Positions 8,889-17,283 of a stretch of DNA of 36,427 nt are shown piece after piece (position 1 is the first letter of the stretch; each line of letters starts with the position of its first letter). This DNA comes from DATILI01 sp035476635 (GTDB lineage: Bacteria > Pseudomonadota > Gammaproteobacteria > Burkholderiales > Burkholderiaceae_C). Where the stretch lies: the NCBI GenBank assembly GCA_035476635.1, contig DATILI010000063.1, positions 1 through 36,427 of the forward strand, read 5' to 3'. A model generated the notes under the pieces. The model was not told where the DNA came from, did not search any database, and saw only the letters and a list, made by a program, of their open reading frames with translations. A program made the position numbers and the translations under genes.

Positions 8889-10051
8889 GATTCCTGGCGG
8901 TCGAGGACCACCCGTTCCAGCGCAGCGTGCTGATGCGCCTGCTGACCAGCCTGGGCGCCACCCAGATCTGCGACGCCCCCGACGGCCACGCCGCGCTGAA
9001 GATCCTCAAGACCTCGGCCGCGCCGATCGACATCATCATCAGCGACCTGGACATGCCGGGCATGGACGGCATGGAGTTCATGCGCCATCTGGGCGAGGCG
9101 CGGGTGGCCGCTTCGATCATCCTCGCCAGCGCCCTGGAAAGCGTCCTGCTGGCCTCGGTCGAGACCATGTCGCGGGCCTATGGCGTGAGGATCCTGGGCG
9201 TGATCGAAAAACCCATCACACGCGCCAAGCTCGATGCGCTGATCGGGCAGCACCGGCCGGCGCAGCCGCTGCCGCCGAAGGCGCCCGACCCGTCGTTCAC
9301 GCTGGAGGAGGTGGCGCATGGGCTGGCGCACGATGAGTTCGAACCCTTCTTCCAACCCAAGGTCGAACTGGCAACGGGTCGGGTCACCGGCGCCGAGGCG
9401 CTGGCGCGCTGGCGCCATCCGCAGTTCGGGGTCGTGGCGCCCAGTGCCTTCATCGGCCTGCTGGAGGCCGGCGACCGGATCGACGCGCTCACCTGGACCA
9501 TGCTGGAAAAGTCCGCCGCGGTTTGCCGCCAGTGGCAGGCCGCGCGCGGGCAGGAGCTGGCCATGTCGGTCAATTTGTCGATCAGGTCGCTGGCCGATGT
9601 GCAGCTGGCCGACCAGGTCACGGCGCTGGTGCGGGCGCAGCAGTTGGAGCCGCGGCACATGGTGCTGGAAATCACCGAGTCGGCGGCCACGACGGATGTC
9701 GGCAAGGTGCTGGAAAACCTCTCGCGGCTGCGCATGAAGGGTTTCGGCCTGTCGATCGACGACTACGGCACCGGCTATTCGTCGATGCAGCAACTCATGC
9801 GCATCGCCTTCACCGAGCTCAAGATCGACCAGTCCTTCGTTGCCAACGCCGCCCGGCAGCAATCGGCCAGCGTCATCCTGGCGTCCAGCCTGGACATGGC
9901 GAAGAAATTGAACATCACCTCGGTGGCCGAGGGCGTGGAAACGCAACAGGACTGGGACCTGCTCACACTACTGGGCTGCAAGCTGGCGCAGGGCTATTTC
10001 ATCGCCAGGCCGATGCCGGCGCAGGCCCTGTTCGCTTGGACGTGCCCCTGA
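8870..10051 (+). CDS. REC-EAL c-di-GMP phosphodiesterase response regulator
   Basis: The 393-residue protein starts at a GTG (8870) preceded by a strong GAGGAGG (8859-8865) inside the upstream kinase gene. The N-terminal receiver (about residues 5-125) has Glu12-Asp13, Asp59 in ISDLDMPGMDG and the Lys in EKPI. The EAL domain (about 145-385) keeps the catalytic set: EAL at 176-178, LEITES, IDDYGTGYSS, LKIDQSF and VAEGVET. It should therefore hydrolyse c-di-GMP when the receiver is phosphorylated, most likely by the overlapping hybrid kinase through its HPt domain. The layout resembles RocR/VieA-type proteins but lacks an output helix-turn-helix. Confidence 0.9.
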
Positions 10052-10062
10052 AAAGGTCGAGA

Positions 10063-11172
10063 ATGCCGGGCATGAACACACACGCCCACACCCCCGTCGA
10101 GCCCCTTTCCACCCATGACACGACGCGTGTGGACGACACCCGCATTCGCGCGGTGCGCCCGCTGATCACGCCGGCTTTGCTGCAGGAATGGCTGCCTGCG
10201 CCGGATGCCTCGCTGGCGTTGGTGGAGGCCAGCCGCGCGGCCATTTCGCGTGTGCTGCATGGCAAGGACGACCGGCTGGTGGTGGTGGTGGGGCCGTGCT
10301 CCATCCACGACCATGGCCAGGCCATGGAATATGCGCGGCAACTCAAGGTGCAGGCCGATGCGCTGGCCGGCGAGCTGCTGGTGGTGATGCGCGTGTATTT
10401 CGAGAAACCGCGCACCACCGTGGGCTGGAAGGGCTACATCAACGACCCGCACCTGGACGGCACGTTCGCCATCAACGAAGGCCTGGAAATGGCGCGCCAG
10501 CTGCTGCTGGACGTGATTGCCGCGGGGCTGCCGGTGGGGACGGAGTTCCTGGACCTGCTGAGCCCGCAGTTCATCGCCGACCTGGTGAGCTGGGGCGCGA
10601 TCGGCGCACGCACCACCGAGAGCCAGAGCCACCGCCAGCTCGCGTCCGGCCTGTCTTGCCCGGTCGGCTTCAAGAACGGCACGGATGGCGGCGTGAAGGT
10701 GGCGACCGACGCCATCCAGGCCTCGCGTGCACCGCATGCGTTCATGGGCATGACCAAGATGGGGCAAGCCGCCGTGTTCGAGACGCGCGGCAATGACGAC
10801 TGCCACGTGATCCTGCGCGGCGGCAAGGTGCCCAACTACAGTGCGGCCGATGTGGAAGCGACGGCCAAGCTGCTCGAAGGCGCGGGCCTGCGGCCGCAGG
10901 TGATGATCGACGTCTCGCACGCCAACAGCAGCAAGCAGCACCAGCGCCAGATCGACGTGGCGCATGACGTCGCGGCCCAGGTGGCGGCGGGCGACAGGCG
11001 CATCACCGGCGTGATGATAGAGAGCCACCTGGAAGAGGGCCGGCAGGACATCGTGCCGGGCACGCCGTTGAAAGCTGGCGTCTCGGTGACGGATGCCTGC
11101 ATCAGCATGGCGCAGACGATACCGGTGCTGCAAGCCCTGGCGCAGGCCGTGCGCACGCGGCGCGAGCGCTGA
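10063..11172 (+). CDS. aroG: 3-deoxy-7-phosphoheptulonate synthase, class I (DAHP synthase)
   Basis: This 369-residue enzyme condenses phosphoenolpyruvate and erythrose-4-phosphate in the first step of the shikimate pathway. Class I AroF/G/H hallmarks are visible: LVVVVGPCSIHD, VMRVYFEKPRTTVGWKG, GTEFLDLLSPQF, ARTTESQSHRQLASG, PVGFKNGTDGG, and the C-terminal VMIESHLEEGRQ with a metal-binding Asp/His neighbourhood (IDVSHANSSKQ). The start at 10063 has AAGG at 10053-10056; ATG 10072 is an alternative with poorer spacing. An N-terminal extension of roughly 20 residues before the core is where feedback control resides in this class; which amino acid inhibits it cannot be told. It begins 11 nt after the REC-EAL gene, though a functional link is doubtful. 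Confidence 0.95.
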   Translation: MPGMNTHAHTPVEPLSTHDTTRVDDTRIRAVRPLITPALLQEWLPAPDASLALVEASRAAISRVLHGKDDRLVVVVGPCSIHDHGQAMEYARQLKVQADALAGELLVVMRVYFEKPRTTVGWKGYINDPHLDGTFAINEGLEMARQLLLDVIAAGLPVGTEFLDLLSPQFIADLVSWGAIGARTTESQSHRQLASGLSCPVGFKNGTDGGVKVATDAIQASRAPHAFMGMTKMGQAAVFETRGNDDCHVILRGGKVPNYSAADVEATAKLLEGAGLRPQVMIDVSHANSSKQHQRQIDVAHDVAAQVAAGDRRITGVMIESHLEEGRQDIVPGTPLKAGVSVTDACISMAQTIPVLQALAQAVRTRRER

Positions 11173-11178
11173 AAGAAA

Positions 11179-11204
11179 AAAGCCGCCCTCGAAAGGGCGG
11201 CTTT
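11179..11204. terminator. Bidirectional intrinsic terminator after aroG
   Basis: AAAGCCGCCC (11179-11188) and GGGCGGCTTT (11195-11204) form a perfect 10-bp stem with a 6-nt loop. The A-run before the left arm gives a U-tract for the leftward DUF4148 transcript, and the TTTA after the right arm serves aroG. Confidence 0.85.
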
Positions 11205-11208
11205 AGCC

Positions 11209-11237
11209 TGTCATTGCGGGCCTGGCCCGCAATCCAT
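11209..11237. repeat. REP-like palindromic element, third copy
   Basis: TGTCATTGCGGG-CCTGG-CCCGCAATCCAT matches element A at 4297-4324 except in the central bases, where a compensated change (CTTGA to CCTGG) keeps the fold. It sits between the aroG terminator and the stop codon of the DUF4148 gene. Confidence 0.7.
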
Positions 11238-11611
11238 TACTGCGCGTTGACGGGCGTACCGGCCAGCGTCGTCGATGCACGCACGGGCGTGGAAGCGACT
11301 TGCGTCAGGTAAGCGGAGCCGCTGTCTTCACGGTACAGGTTGTCCAGTTCGCCGCTGACGCGGGCTGCGGCCAGTTCGGTACGGACTTGGTCGCGGCTCT
11401 TTTCAGCGCGGAAATACGCGACCGGGTTGTAGCTGGTGGACCAGGGGTTGATGCCGGCCTTCTTGTATTGCACCAATTCGGCTTGCACTTCGGCACGGGT
11501 CTTGCTAGAAACAAAAGGCGTGGTGTCGATGGTGATGTCGTCAGCCAGCGCGTTACCAGCGGCAACGGCGGAGAAAGCGAGAACGAGAGCGGATGCGATA
11601 TTGCGGTTCAT
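11237..11611 (-). CDS. DUF4148-domain exported protein
   Basis: A 124-residue protein with a signal peptide (cleavage after ALA near residue 23), followed by the DUF4148 pattern. That pattern is TRAEVQAELVQYKKAGINPW, a short aromatic stretch (YNPVAYF), then a second related half RDQVRTELAAARVSGEL, with a flexible C-terminus. DUF4148 proteins are small, abundant periplasmic proteins typical of Burkholderiales, often present in many copies; their function is unknown. AAGGA lies at good spacing before the ATG. The gene converges on aroG and shares its terminator. The long gene-free region upstream (11612-11964) with several dyads suggests regulated expression. Confidence 0.85.
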   Translation of the reverse strand: MNRNIASALVLAFSAVAAGNALADDITIDTTPFVSSKTRAEVQAELVQYKKAGINPWSTSYNPVAYFRAEKSRDQVRTELAAARVSGELDNLYREDSGSAYLTQVASTPVRASTTLAGTPVNAQ

Positions 11612-11964
11612 GATGGTTTTCCTTCAAAGTTAATGACATTTCCGGGCATGGCGGGCTTCGTTGCTTCCGTCTTGTCCAGCCTCGGTGAGTCGTCTTTATT
11701 TGCTTCGGCTCATCGATGGGTTGAACTGTACCGAGGGTTAACCCGGGGATAAAGTAGCGCGCCGTACATAACCTGTTTCGGAAATAGAAACAGTGGCTTA
11801 AGCGTTGCTGGGCGTAGCTTGTTGCTGCTGTTTTTATAGCAACAAGAGTTTTCCGGGCACGCGCGCCGCGTCCAACTCCTACATGGACTGTGGCAAATCG
11901 CCGGGTTCCGGCAGCCCACGTCCGGCCCACACTGGGGCATGTTTCCTTTCAAAGGAGTCGTGCC
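11612..11964. promoter_or_regulatory. 353-bp divergent intergenic region with three dyads
   Basis: No gene is supported in this stretch between the leftward DUF4148 gene and the rightward Gly/Ala-rich protein gene. It is AT-richer than its flanks and holds three inverted repeats: the palindrome GGGTTAACCC (11735-11744), CTGTTTC/GAAACAG (11773-11779 and 11787-11793), and CTTGTTGCT/AGCAACAAG (11818-11826 and 11838-11846, 11-nt loop containing TTTTT). The last could fold in RNA on either strand. I see no convincing -35/-10 pair. The ribosome-binding site of the rightward gene is AAAGGAG (11951-11957). Confidence 0.5.
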
Positions 11965-12438
11965 ATGTTGTCCGAAAATCGCCCCCATCTGTTTCACTGG
12001 ATCGGCGCAGCGGCAGTGGCTGCGGCGCTGGCCTTGAGCGTTTCCGAAGTTCGCGGCCAAGGTGGCGGTGGCGCCGCCGCGGCAGCCGCGGGGCGGCCCG
12101 CCATGTCGGGCGCACAGGGCGGCCTGGGTGCGCAGCCGGGCCTGCAACAGGGTGGGCTGGGCACGCAAGGCGAGGCGCCGGCGCAAGTGGAAATTCCGCT
12201 CAGGCGCCACGGTACCGGGCAGTCCGAATCACCCCTGGTCGCCGCTTCCGGCTCCGTTGCGGCCCAGCTGCATGCGGAAGACCGAAAGCCCTCCGATGTG
12301 AGCCCGCTGCCGAAGAAGACCGACGCGATCAAGCCGCAGCGCAGCACCACTCGCAAGGCCGTACGCGCGACAAAACGCTCGCTGGACCGTGCGCGGACCG
12401 GCGTGGGCGAAGTGGATGCGGCAGGCGGCCAGCGCTAA
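11965..12438 (+). CDS. Hypothetical Gly/Ala-rich exported protein
   Basis: A 157-residue protein starting at an ATG 7 nt after AAAGGAG. The N-terminus (basic residues, then AAAVAAALALSV) looks like a signal peptide or membrane anchor. Next is a low-complexity Gly/Ala/Gln region (about residues 31-75, with GGLGAQPGLQQGGLGTQG-like repeats). A charged, Lys/Arg-rich C-terminal half follows (TTRKAVRATKRSLDRAR). No known domain is recognisable. The basic tail might bind nucleic acid, cell wall or phospholipid, but this is speculation. Its stop overlaps the stop of the convergent YbhN-type gene by 4 nt. Confidence 0.6.
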   Translation: MLSENRPHLFHWIGAAAVAAALALSVSEVRGQGGGGAAAAAAGRPAMSGAQGGLGAQPGLQQGGLGTQGEAPAQVEIPLRRHGTGQSESPLVAASGSVAAQLHAEDRKPSDVSPLPKKTDAIKPQRSTTRKAVRATKRSLDRARTGVGEVDAAGGQR

Positions 12439-13439
12439 TTGCGCTTGCGGGTAGCGCGCTTGCGGGTCATGCGCCTGGCCCGCGTTTCCATCCAGAGGTA
12501 GGCCAGCAAGGCCAGCCCCAGCGGCGCCCAGTAGTAGAACGCGCGATAGCCCAGCAGCGCAGCCAGCAGCTCGGGCTGCGGCACCTGGTGCGACAACAGC
12601 GCGACGAACACGGCTTCCTGCACACCCAGGCCGGCGGGCACGCGCGCCACCAGCCCACTGACCATGCCAAGCAAATGCACGCTGGCCACCGCGGAAAAGG
12701 CCACCTGCTGCTGCAACATTACATACAGCACACCCGCCATCAGCAGCCAGGTGCCCGAGGCCATCAGCAACTGCAGCAGCGCCATGCGCGCCGTGGGCAG
12801 GTGCACCGCATAGCGATGCGTGCGCCAGCGGACCTGCCAGTGCCGGCGGTCCGCCGTAGCACACAGCAGGACATAGCCCAAGGCCAGGCCCAACAGCAGC
12901 GCGCCCAGGATGTGCAGCGCCCAGGGCTCCAGCGGCCACGCAGGCGGTGGTGCCAGCGGCAGCCACAGCAGGAGCGCACCGGCGAGAAAAAGATAACCCA
13001 GCCAATTGGTCCACATGCTCAAGGCCATCACGCGGGCGATGGTGCCCACCGCCAGCCCCAGGCGCGCATACAGCCGAAAGCGCATGGCGGCGCCGCCCAC
13101 GATGGCACCGAAGTTGAGGTTGAAGGCATAGCTGACAAACGTCACGCCCATGGTCGGCAAGGTGCCCAGGGCATGGCCGGTGTAGCGCCGGCCCAGCAGG
13201 TCGAAAGCGCTGTACAGCAGGTGGCCGCACAGCGCCAGCCCGGCAGCGGCCAGCAACACCGGCAGCGGCGTTTCCCGCAGCGAGCGCCACACCTGGTTCC
13301 ATTCCACCTGGCGCGCCTGCCACACCAGCATCGCCAGCACGAAGGCGGCAAAGACCAGCAGCAGAAAGCGCCCGGCCCAGCCCCGCCAGTTGCGGGCACG
13401 CTGCGGCACGAGGATCGGGATCTTGGATAACAGGTCCAT
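12435..13439 (-). CDS. YbhN-type (UPF0104, LPG-synthase-TM-like) membrane protein, second paralogue
   Basis: The 334-residue protein has about eight predicted membrane helices and matches the membrane part of lysylphosphatidylglycerol synthetases (MprF N-terminal half). Visible motifs are YSAFDLLGRRYTGH, VSYAFNLNFGAIVGGAAMRFRLY, WTNWLGY and VPAGLGVQEAVFVALL. The catalytic aminoacyl-transferase domain of MprF is absent, so a role in moving lipids across the membrane is more likely than in making them. It ends with a very basic tail (RRMTRKRATRKRN). It starts 12 nt after the stop of a close paralogue and is probably co-transcribed with it and the ClsB-type gene. No strong ribosome-binding site precedes the ATG at 13439. 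Confidence 0.85.
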   Translation of the reverse strand: MDLLSKIPILVPQRARNWRGWAGRFLLLVFAAFVLAMLVWQARQVEWNQVWRSLRETPLPVLLAAAGLALCGHLLYSAFDLLGRRYTGHALGTLPTMGVTFVSYAFNLNFGAIVGGAAMRFRLYARLGLAVGTIARVMALSMWTNWLGYLFLAGALLLWLPLAPPPAWPLEPWALHILGALLLGLALGYVLLCATADRRHWQVRWRTHRYAVHLPTARMALLQLLMASGTWLLMAGVLYVMLQQQVAFSAVASVHLLGMVSGLVARVPAGLGVQEAVFVALLSHQVPQPELLAALLGYRAFYYWAPLGLALLAYLWMETRARRMTRKRATRKRN

Positions 13440-13451
13440 GGCAGGTCGGTG

Positions 13452-14441
13452 TCAAGCCGCTCGGTGGCGCGCGCGTGCTTCCAGCACCGGGTAGAGGACC
13501 AGCGCGAACAGCAGGGGCGCAAGGTAGTAGATCGCGCGGTAGGCCAGCAGCGCGGCCAGCAGCTGGGTTTGCGGCACCTGGTGCCACAGCAGCGCGACGA
13601 ACACCGCTTCGAGCACCCCCAGGCCCGCCGGCACGTGGGTGATCACGCCGGCAATCGCTGCCAGCAGCAACACGGCCAGCACGGAGGGAAACGCCACCTG
13701 CTGCTGCAGCAGGACGTAGATCACGCCGGCCATCAGCAGCCAGTTGGCGCACGACATCAGCAGTTGCAACGTGGCCATGCGCGCCGGCGGCAACAAGAGC
13801 GCACGGCCGCGCACCCTGAAGCTGCGCCGCGTGGAGAACAGGCACAGCGCAAACCAGGCCAGCGCCAGCGCAACCAGGGCCCAGCCCACCACCGGCAGCG
13901 CCGTGCCTTGCAGCTTCCAGTCCGGCGGCAAGGGCAGCGGCCGCAGCGCAAACACCAGCCCGCCCAGCAGCAGGTAGCCGAACCAGTTGGTCAGCATGCT
14001 CAGCGAGAGCACCTGGGTGATGCGCGCGCTGTCCAGCCCCAGGCGCGAATACAGGCGGTAGCGAAAGGCCACGCCGCCCACCAGGGAGCCCAGGTTGAGG
14101 TTGAAGGCGTAGCTCACGAAAGTCACCGCCATGACCATCGGGGCGGCCAGCCGGTGGCGCGTGTAGTTCCGCCCCAGCAGGTCAAAGCAGCTGTACAGAA
14201 GGTGGCTGGCAGCCGCCAGCAGGCCGGCGGCCAGCAGCACGCGCGCCGGCATTTGCCGCAATGCGGTCCAGACTTCACCCCACTCGACCGCGCGCGCATG
14301 GTGCACCAGCAGGGTCGCGACCAGCGCGAGGAAAACGACCGTCAGGACGCGCTTGGCAACGGCCCAGCGGCTGCGCGGTGCCGCGCTGCGGCCGGCGCTG
14401 GCACCGGCGGCCGCGCCATGCGGCAATGCGCGCGTATTCAC
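13452..14441 (-). CDS. ybhN: YbhN-type (UPF0104, LPG-synthase-TM-like) membrane protein, first paralogue
   Basis: This 329-residue protein begins at a GTG (14441) inside GTGA, overlapping the stop of the cardiolipin synthase gene, with AAGGAG about 5 nt upstream. It shares with the next gene the motifs YSCFDLLGRNYTRH, VSYAFNLNLGSLVGGVAFRYRLYSRLGL, LTNWFGYLLLGG and VPAGLGVLEAVFVALLWHQVPQ, and about eight membrane helices. In E. coli ybhN lies next to clsB (ybhO), so this context supports the assignment and a role in phospholipid handling. The two paralogues are alike over the full length and are best explained by tandem duplication. Confidence 0.88.
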   Translation of the reverse strand: MNTRALPHGAAAGASAGRSAAPRSRWAVAKRVLTVVFLALVATLLVHHARAVEWGEVWTALRQMPARVLLAAGLLAAASHLLYSCFDLLGRNYTRHRLAAPMVMAVTFVSYAFNLNLGSLVGGVAFRYRLYSRLGLDSARITQVLSLSMLTNWFGYLLLGGLVFALRPLPLPPDWKLQGTALPVVGWALVALALAWFALCLFSTRRSFRVRGRALLLPPARMATLQLLMSCANWLLMAGVIYVLLQQQVAFPSVLAVLLLAAIAGVITHVPAGLGVLEAVFVALLWHQVPQTQLLAALLAYRAIYYLAPLLFALVLYPVLEARARHRAA

Positions 14442-15688
14442 CGCGTCTCCTTGGCGGCATGGCTGATGTACGCGGCATCCAGCGTTTGCGGCATGGCCTG
14501 GATGAGCGCCGGCACATGCGCGGGCAACCAGCTCGCCCAGACCGGATAGCGGCGCAACAGGTGAAAGACGATGAAGCTGCGCACCAGGCGCCAGCCGCTC
14601 ATCGGGCCGAACTGGCTCTGCTCCACCGGCTTGCATTGGTTGCACATGAGCAGCTCCAGCCGCTCGCCCAGCGCCTGGTTGAACGCGCGGTCCCGGATGA
14701 CGACGTTGGCCTCCAGGTTCAGCGCCAGGCTCAAGGGGTCCAGGTTGCTGGAGCCGACCGTCGCCCACTCCTCATCGGCCAGCGCCACCTTGCCGTGCAG
14801 GGGGCGTTCGCAGTACTCGTAGATGCGCACGCCGGCATTGAGCAGGTGGTGGTAGAGCAGCTGGGCGGCCGTCTTGACGATCGGCATGTCGGGCTCGCCC
14901 TGCAGGATCAGCCGCACGTCGACGCCACGCAGCGCGGCGCGCCGCATTTCCTTTATCAGGCGGTAGCCGGGGAAGAAATAGGCGTTGGCGATCACCACGC
15001 GCTTTCTCGCGGCGCGGATTGCGATGCGGTAGTGGCGCTCGATGTCGTCGGCGTGCCCGCTGTTGTCGCGTGTGACGAACGTGGCTTGCGCCGAGCCCGC
15101 CGAATCCAGGCTTTCGGGCTTGGCGCGCAGCCGCGCGCGCTGGCGAAACCAGCTTCGTGCGCCGCGCTGGTAGCGCTGGCCCGAGGCCAGTGCCGCATGG
15201 CAGAAGCGATGGATCTCGGCGACCAGTGGCCCGCGGATCTCCACCGCGTAGTCCTGCTTGGCGGCAGGGCCGAAGTCCAGCAGGTGGTCGGCCGAGTAGT
15301 TGATGCCGCCGACGAACGCGAGCTCGCCGTCGACCACCACGATCTTGCGGTGCATGCGCCGCAGCACGTTGGTACGCCAGCCGAACAAGCGCGGGCGCGG
15401 GTCGAACACATGCACGCGCACACCGGCCTCGCACAAGCTGCCGATGAAACTGCTGGACAGGTCGGGCGAGCCGAAGCCGTCGATCGTGACGTCGATCTGC
15501 ACGCCGCGCTGCGCGGCCGCGAGCAAGGCCGCGTGCAGCGCCTCGCCCACCTTGTCCTCGAACAGGATGAAGGTCTCCAGCAACACCTCGCGTTGCGCCT
15601 TGGCGATGCTGTCGAACACGCGCGGGAAGAACTCCTCGCCGTTTTCCAGCAGGGCGATCGCATTGCCGCCGATCCAGCGCGCGCTCAT
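14438..15688 (-). CDS. clsB: Cardiolipin synthase B-type phospholipase-D-family protein
   Basis: The 416-residue protein carries two HKD motifs: HRKIVVVDGELAFVGGIN (His113, Lys115, Asp120) and HGKVALADEEWATVGSSNLD (His298, Lys300, Asp305). This is the phospholipase-D superfamily pattern of bacterial cardiolipin synthases. There is no N-terminal membrane hairpin as in ClsA, so it fits ClsB (YbhO). ClsB makes cardiolipin from phosphatidylglycerol and other lipids at the inner membrane. The ATG at 15688 has AAGG about 9 nt upstream. It heads an operon with two YbhN-type membrane proteins, and the overlap with the first (GTGA) shows tight coupling. Confidence 0.92.
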   Translation of the reverse strand: MSARWIGGNAIALLENGEEFFPRVFDSIAKAQREVLLETFILFEDKVGEALHAALLAAAQRGVQIDVTIDGFGSPDLSSSFIGSLCEAGVRVHVFDPRPRLFGWRTNVLRRMHRKIVVVDGELAFVGGINYSADHLLDFGPAAKQDYAVEIRGPLVAEIHRFCHAALASGQRYQRGARSWFRQRARLRAKPESLDSAGSAQATFVTRDNSGHADDIERHYRIAIRAARKRVVIANAYFFPGYRLIKEMRRAALRGVDVRLILQGEPDMPIVKTAAQLLYHHLLNAGVRIYEYCERPLHGKVALADEEWATVGSSNLDPLSLALNLEANVVIRDRAFNQALGERLELLMCNQCKPVEQSQFGPMSGWRLVRSFIVFHLLRRYPVWASWLPAHVPALIQAMPQTLDAAYISHAAKETR

Positions 15689-15925
15689 GGAAGAAACCTT
15701 CTGGGTGTTGCGGACATCAGGGGCAGTGGCGGCGGGGTCGCGGCGGCATTCATGGAAGACTCGTTTGCTGGAGAATCTTTTTTAGCCCCGCTGCCGCGCC
15801 AGCCCTGTAGGACAGCAAGCTGATCTCTTGTCTGTGCCGGGCCGATTCGCCGGCTATTGAACACCGGTGTTTGCGCACCATCTACCGTGCTCAGGCTGCC
15901 GGCCCGTTTGCCGCGTTGCCGTGCC
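15689..15925. promoter_or_regulatory. Divergent spacer between clsB and the metallophosphoesterase gene, with a 12-bp palindrome
   Basis: The region contains the perfect palindrome AACACCGGTGTT (15860-15871). It lies 172 bp upstream of clsB and 55 bp upstream of the chosen metallophosphoesterase start. A dimeric regulator could bind it, but none is encoded nearby. No clear -35/-10 pairs stand out. Confidence 0.35.
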
Positions 15926-17074
15926 ATGGCCTTTTATCTGCTTTCCTTCTTGCTGCACGCCTACATGGGCGTGCGGCTTCTGCCCGCGCTGGCGCCCCTG
16001 CCAGTCACCCAGGCCGTCCTGCTGGCGGTGCTGGCGGCCTCGGCCGTACTCATGCCCCTGAGCCTGCTGGGCCGCCGCATCCTGGGCCGGGGGCTACTGT
16101 CCAAGCTGTTCACCTGGCTGGGGCTGGTCTGCATGGGCCTGTTTTCTTCGCTGCTGGTGCTCACGCTGGTGCGCGATGCCAGCCTGTTGCTGGCATGGGT
16201 GGTCGAGGCGCTGTGGCCCGGCGCGACGGCGCTGCCCGCCTTGCAGCTGTACAGCGCCGTGGCCGTGCCGGTGCTGGGCCTGCTGGCCACGCTGTGGGGT
16301 TTTGTCAACGCGCGCAGGACGGCGGCTGTGGTTCGGGTCGATGTGCCGATCCAGGGCTTGCCGGCCGCCTTGCACGGCTTCACGGTGGCGCAGATCAGCG
16401 ACATCCATGTCGGCCCCACCATCCGGCGCGGCTACCTGCGGCGCATCGTGCGGGCGGTCAATGGCTTGCAGGCCGACATGGTGGCGATCACCGGCGACCT
16501 GGTGGACGGCAAGGTGCACGAACTGGCGCCGCATGTGGCGCCACTGGCCGGGTTGTCTTCTCGCCACGGCACCTATTTCGTGACCGGCAACCACGAGTAC
16601 TACTCGGGCGCCGACGCCTGGATCATTGAGCTGCGCCGCCTTGGCGTGCACGTGCTGCTCAACCAGCATGTGGTGCTGCAGCATGGCGATGCGCGCGGCA
16701 GCGCGCCGTTGGTGGTGGCCGGTGTGGCCGACTTTGGCGCCCACCACTTTGATCCGACGCACCGCAGCGACCCGGCGCGCGCCTTGGCCGGCGCGCCTGC
16801 GGATGCCCGTGTGCGCATGCTGCTGGCCCACCAGCCGCGCAGCGCGCCGGCCGCGGCGCGCGCGGGCTTTCAGCTGCAACTGTCGGGCCATACCCACGGT
16901 GGCCAGTTCTTCCCGTGGAATTTCTTTGTGCGCCTGCAACAGCCGTTCACGGCCGGCCTGCACCGGCTGCAGGACCTGTGGGTCTATACCAGCCGCGGCA
17001 CCGGCTACTGGGGCCCGCCCAAGCGCTTCGGTGCGCCCTCGGAGATCACCCATCTGCGACTGGTGCCGGCCTGA
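15926..17074 (+). CDS. Membrane-anchored metallophosphoesterase (YkuE/YaeI-like)
   Basis: A 382-residue protein with four N-terminal membrane helices (about residues 1-130), then a calcineurin-like phosphoesterase domain on the C-terminal side. Its metal ligands lie in SDIHVG, GDLVDG, GNHEYY, HQPRS and GHTHGG, a complete two-metal set. It ends with YTSRGTGYWGPPKR, common in the YkuE/YaeI group, whose members hydrolyse phosphodiesters such as UDP-2,3-diacylglucosamine or other membrane substrates; specificity here is open. The start is uncertain. The ATG at 15926 leads straight into the first helix but lacks a good ribosome-binding site; GTG 15887 and TTG 15857 are in-frame alternatives. Confidence 0.85.
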   Translation: MAFYLLSFLLHAYMGVRLLPALAPLPVTQAVLLAVLAASAVLMPLSLLGRRILGRGLLSKLFTWLGLVCMGLFSSLLVLTLVRDASLLLAWVVEALWPGATALPALQLYSAVAVPVLGLLATLWGFVNARRTAAVVRVDVPIQGLPAALHGFTVAQISDIHVGPTIRRGYLRRIVRAVNGLQADMVAITGDLVDGKVHELAPHVAPLAGLSSRHGTYFVTGNHEYYSGADAWIIELRRLGVHVLLNQHVVLQHGDARGSAPLVVAGVADFGAHHFDPTHRSDPARALAGAPADARVRMLLAHQPRSAPAAARAGFQLQLSGHTHGGQFFPWNFFVRLQQPFTAGLHRLQDLWVYTSRGTGYWGPPKRFGAPSEITHLRLVPA

Positions 17075-17283
17075 GGGCTTTCGGTGCGCCGGGGGGGCAA
17101 TGGCTCTATTGACGGGCCTTGAGTCATCTGCAAGGATGGAACAGCGCGACCGGCAGTGGTCGTTGCCTCCGATAATTCGCCCACCATGCCGCGCCATCTC
17201 CTTCCCACTCACCGGCCCGTCCTGCTGCGCCGGGCCGCACCGGGGGTGCCTCACGGCGGCGTAGGCGCTGGGGCGGGGTGTTG

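Noticed and set aside
11805..13430. Open frame of 541 codons on the plus strand
   Set aside because: It crosses a gene-free region and is antisense to a clear YbhN-type membrane protein. It is Gln/Arg/His-rich, typical of an antisense shadow.
17100..17118. CAAT/ATTG dyad overlapping TTGACG upstream of the giant GGDEF-EAL gene
   Set aside because: The arms are only 4 bp and no matching -10 was found at 16-18 bp, so neither operator nor promoter is supported.
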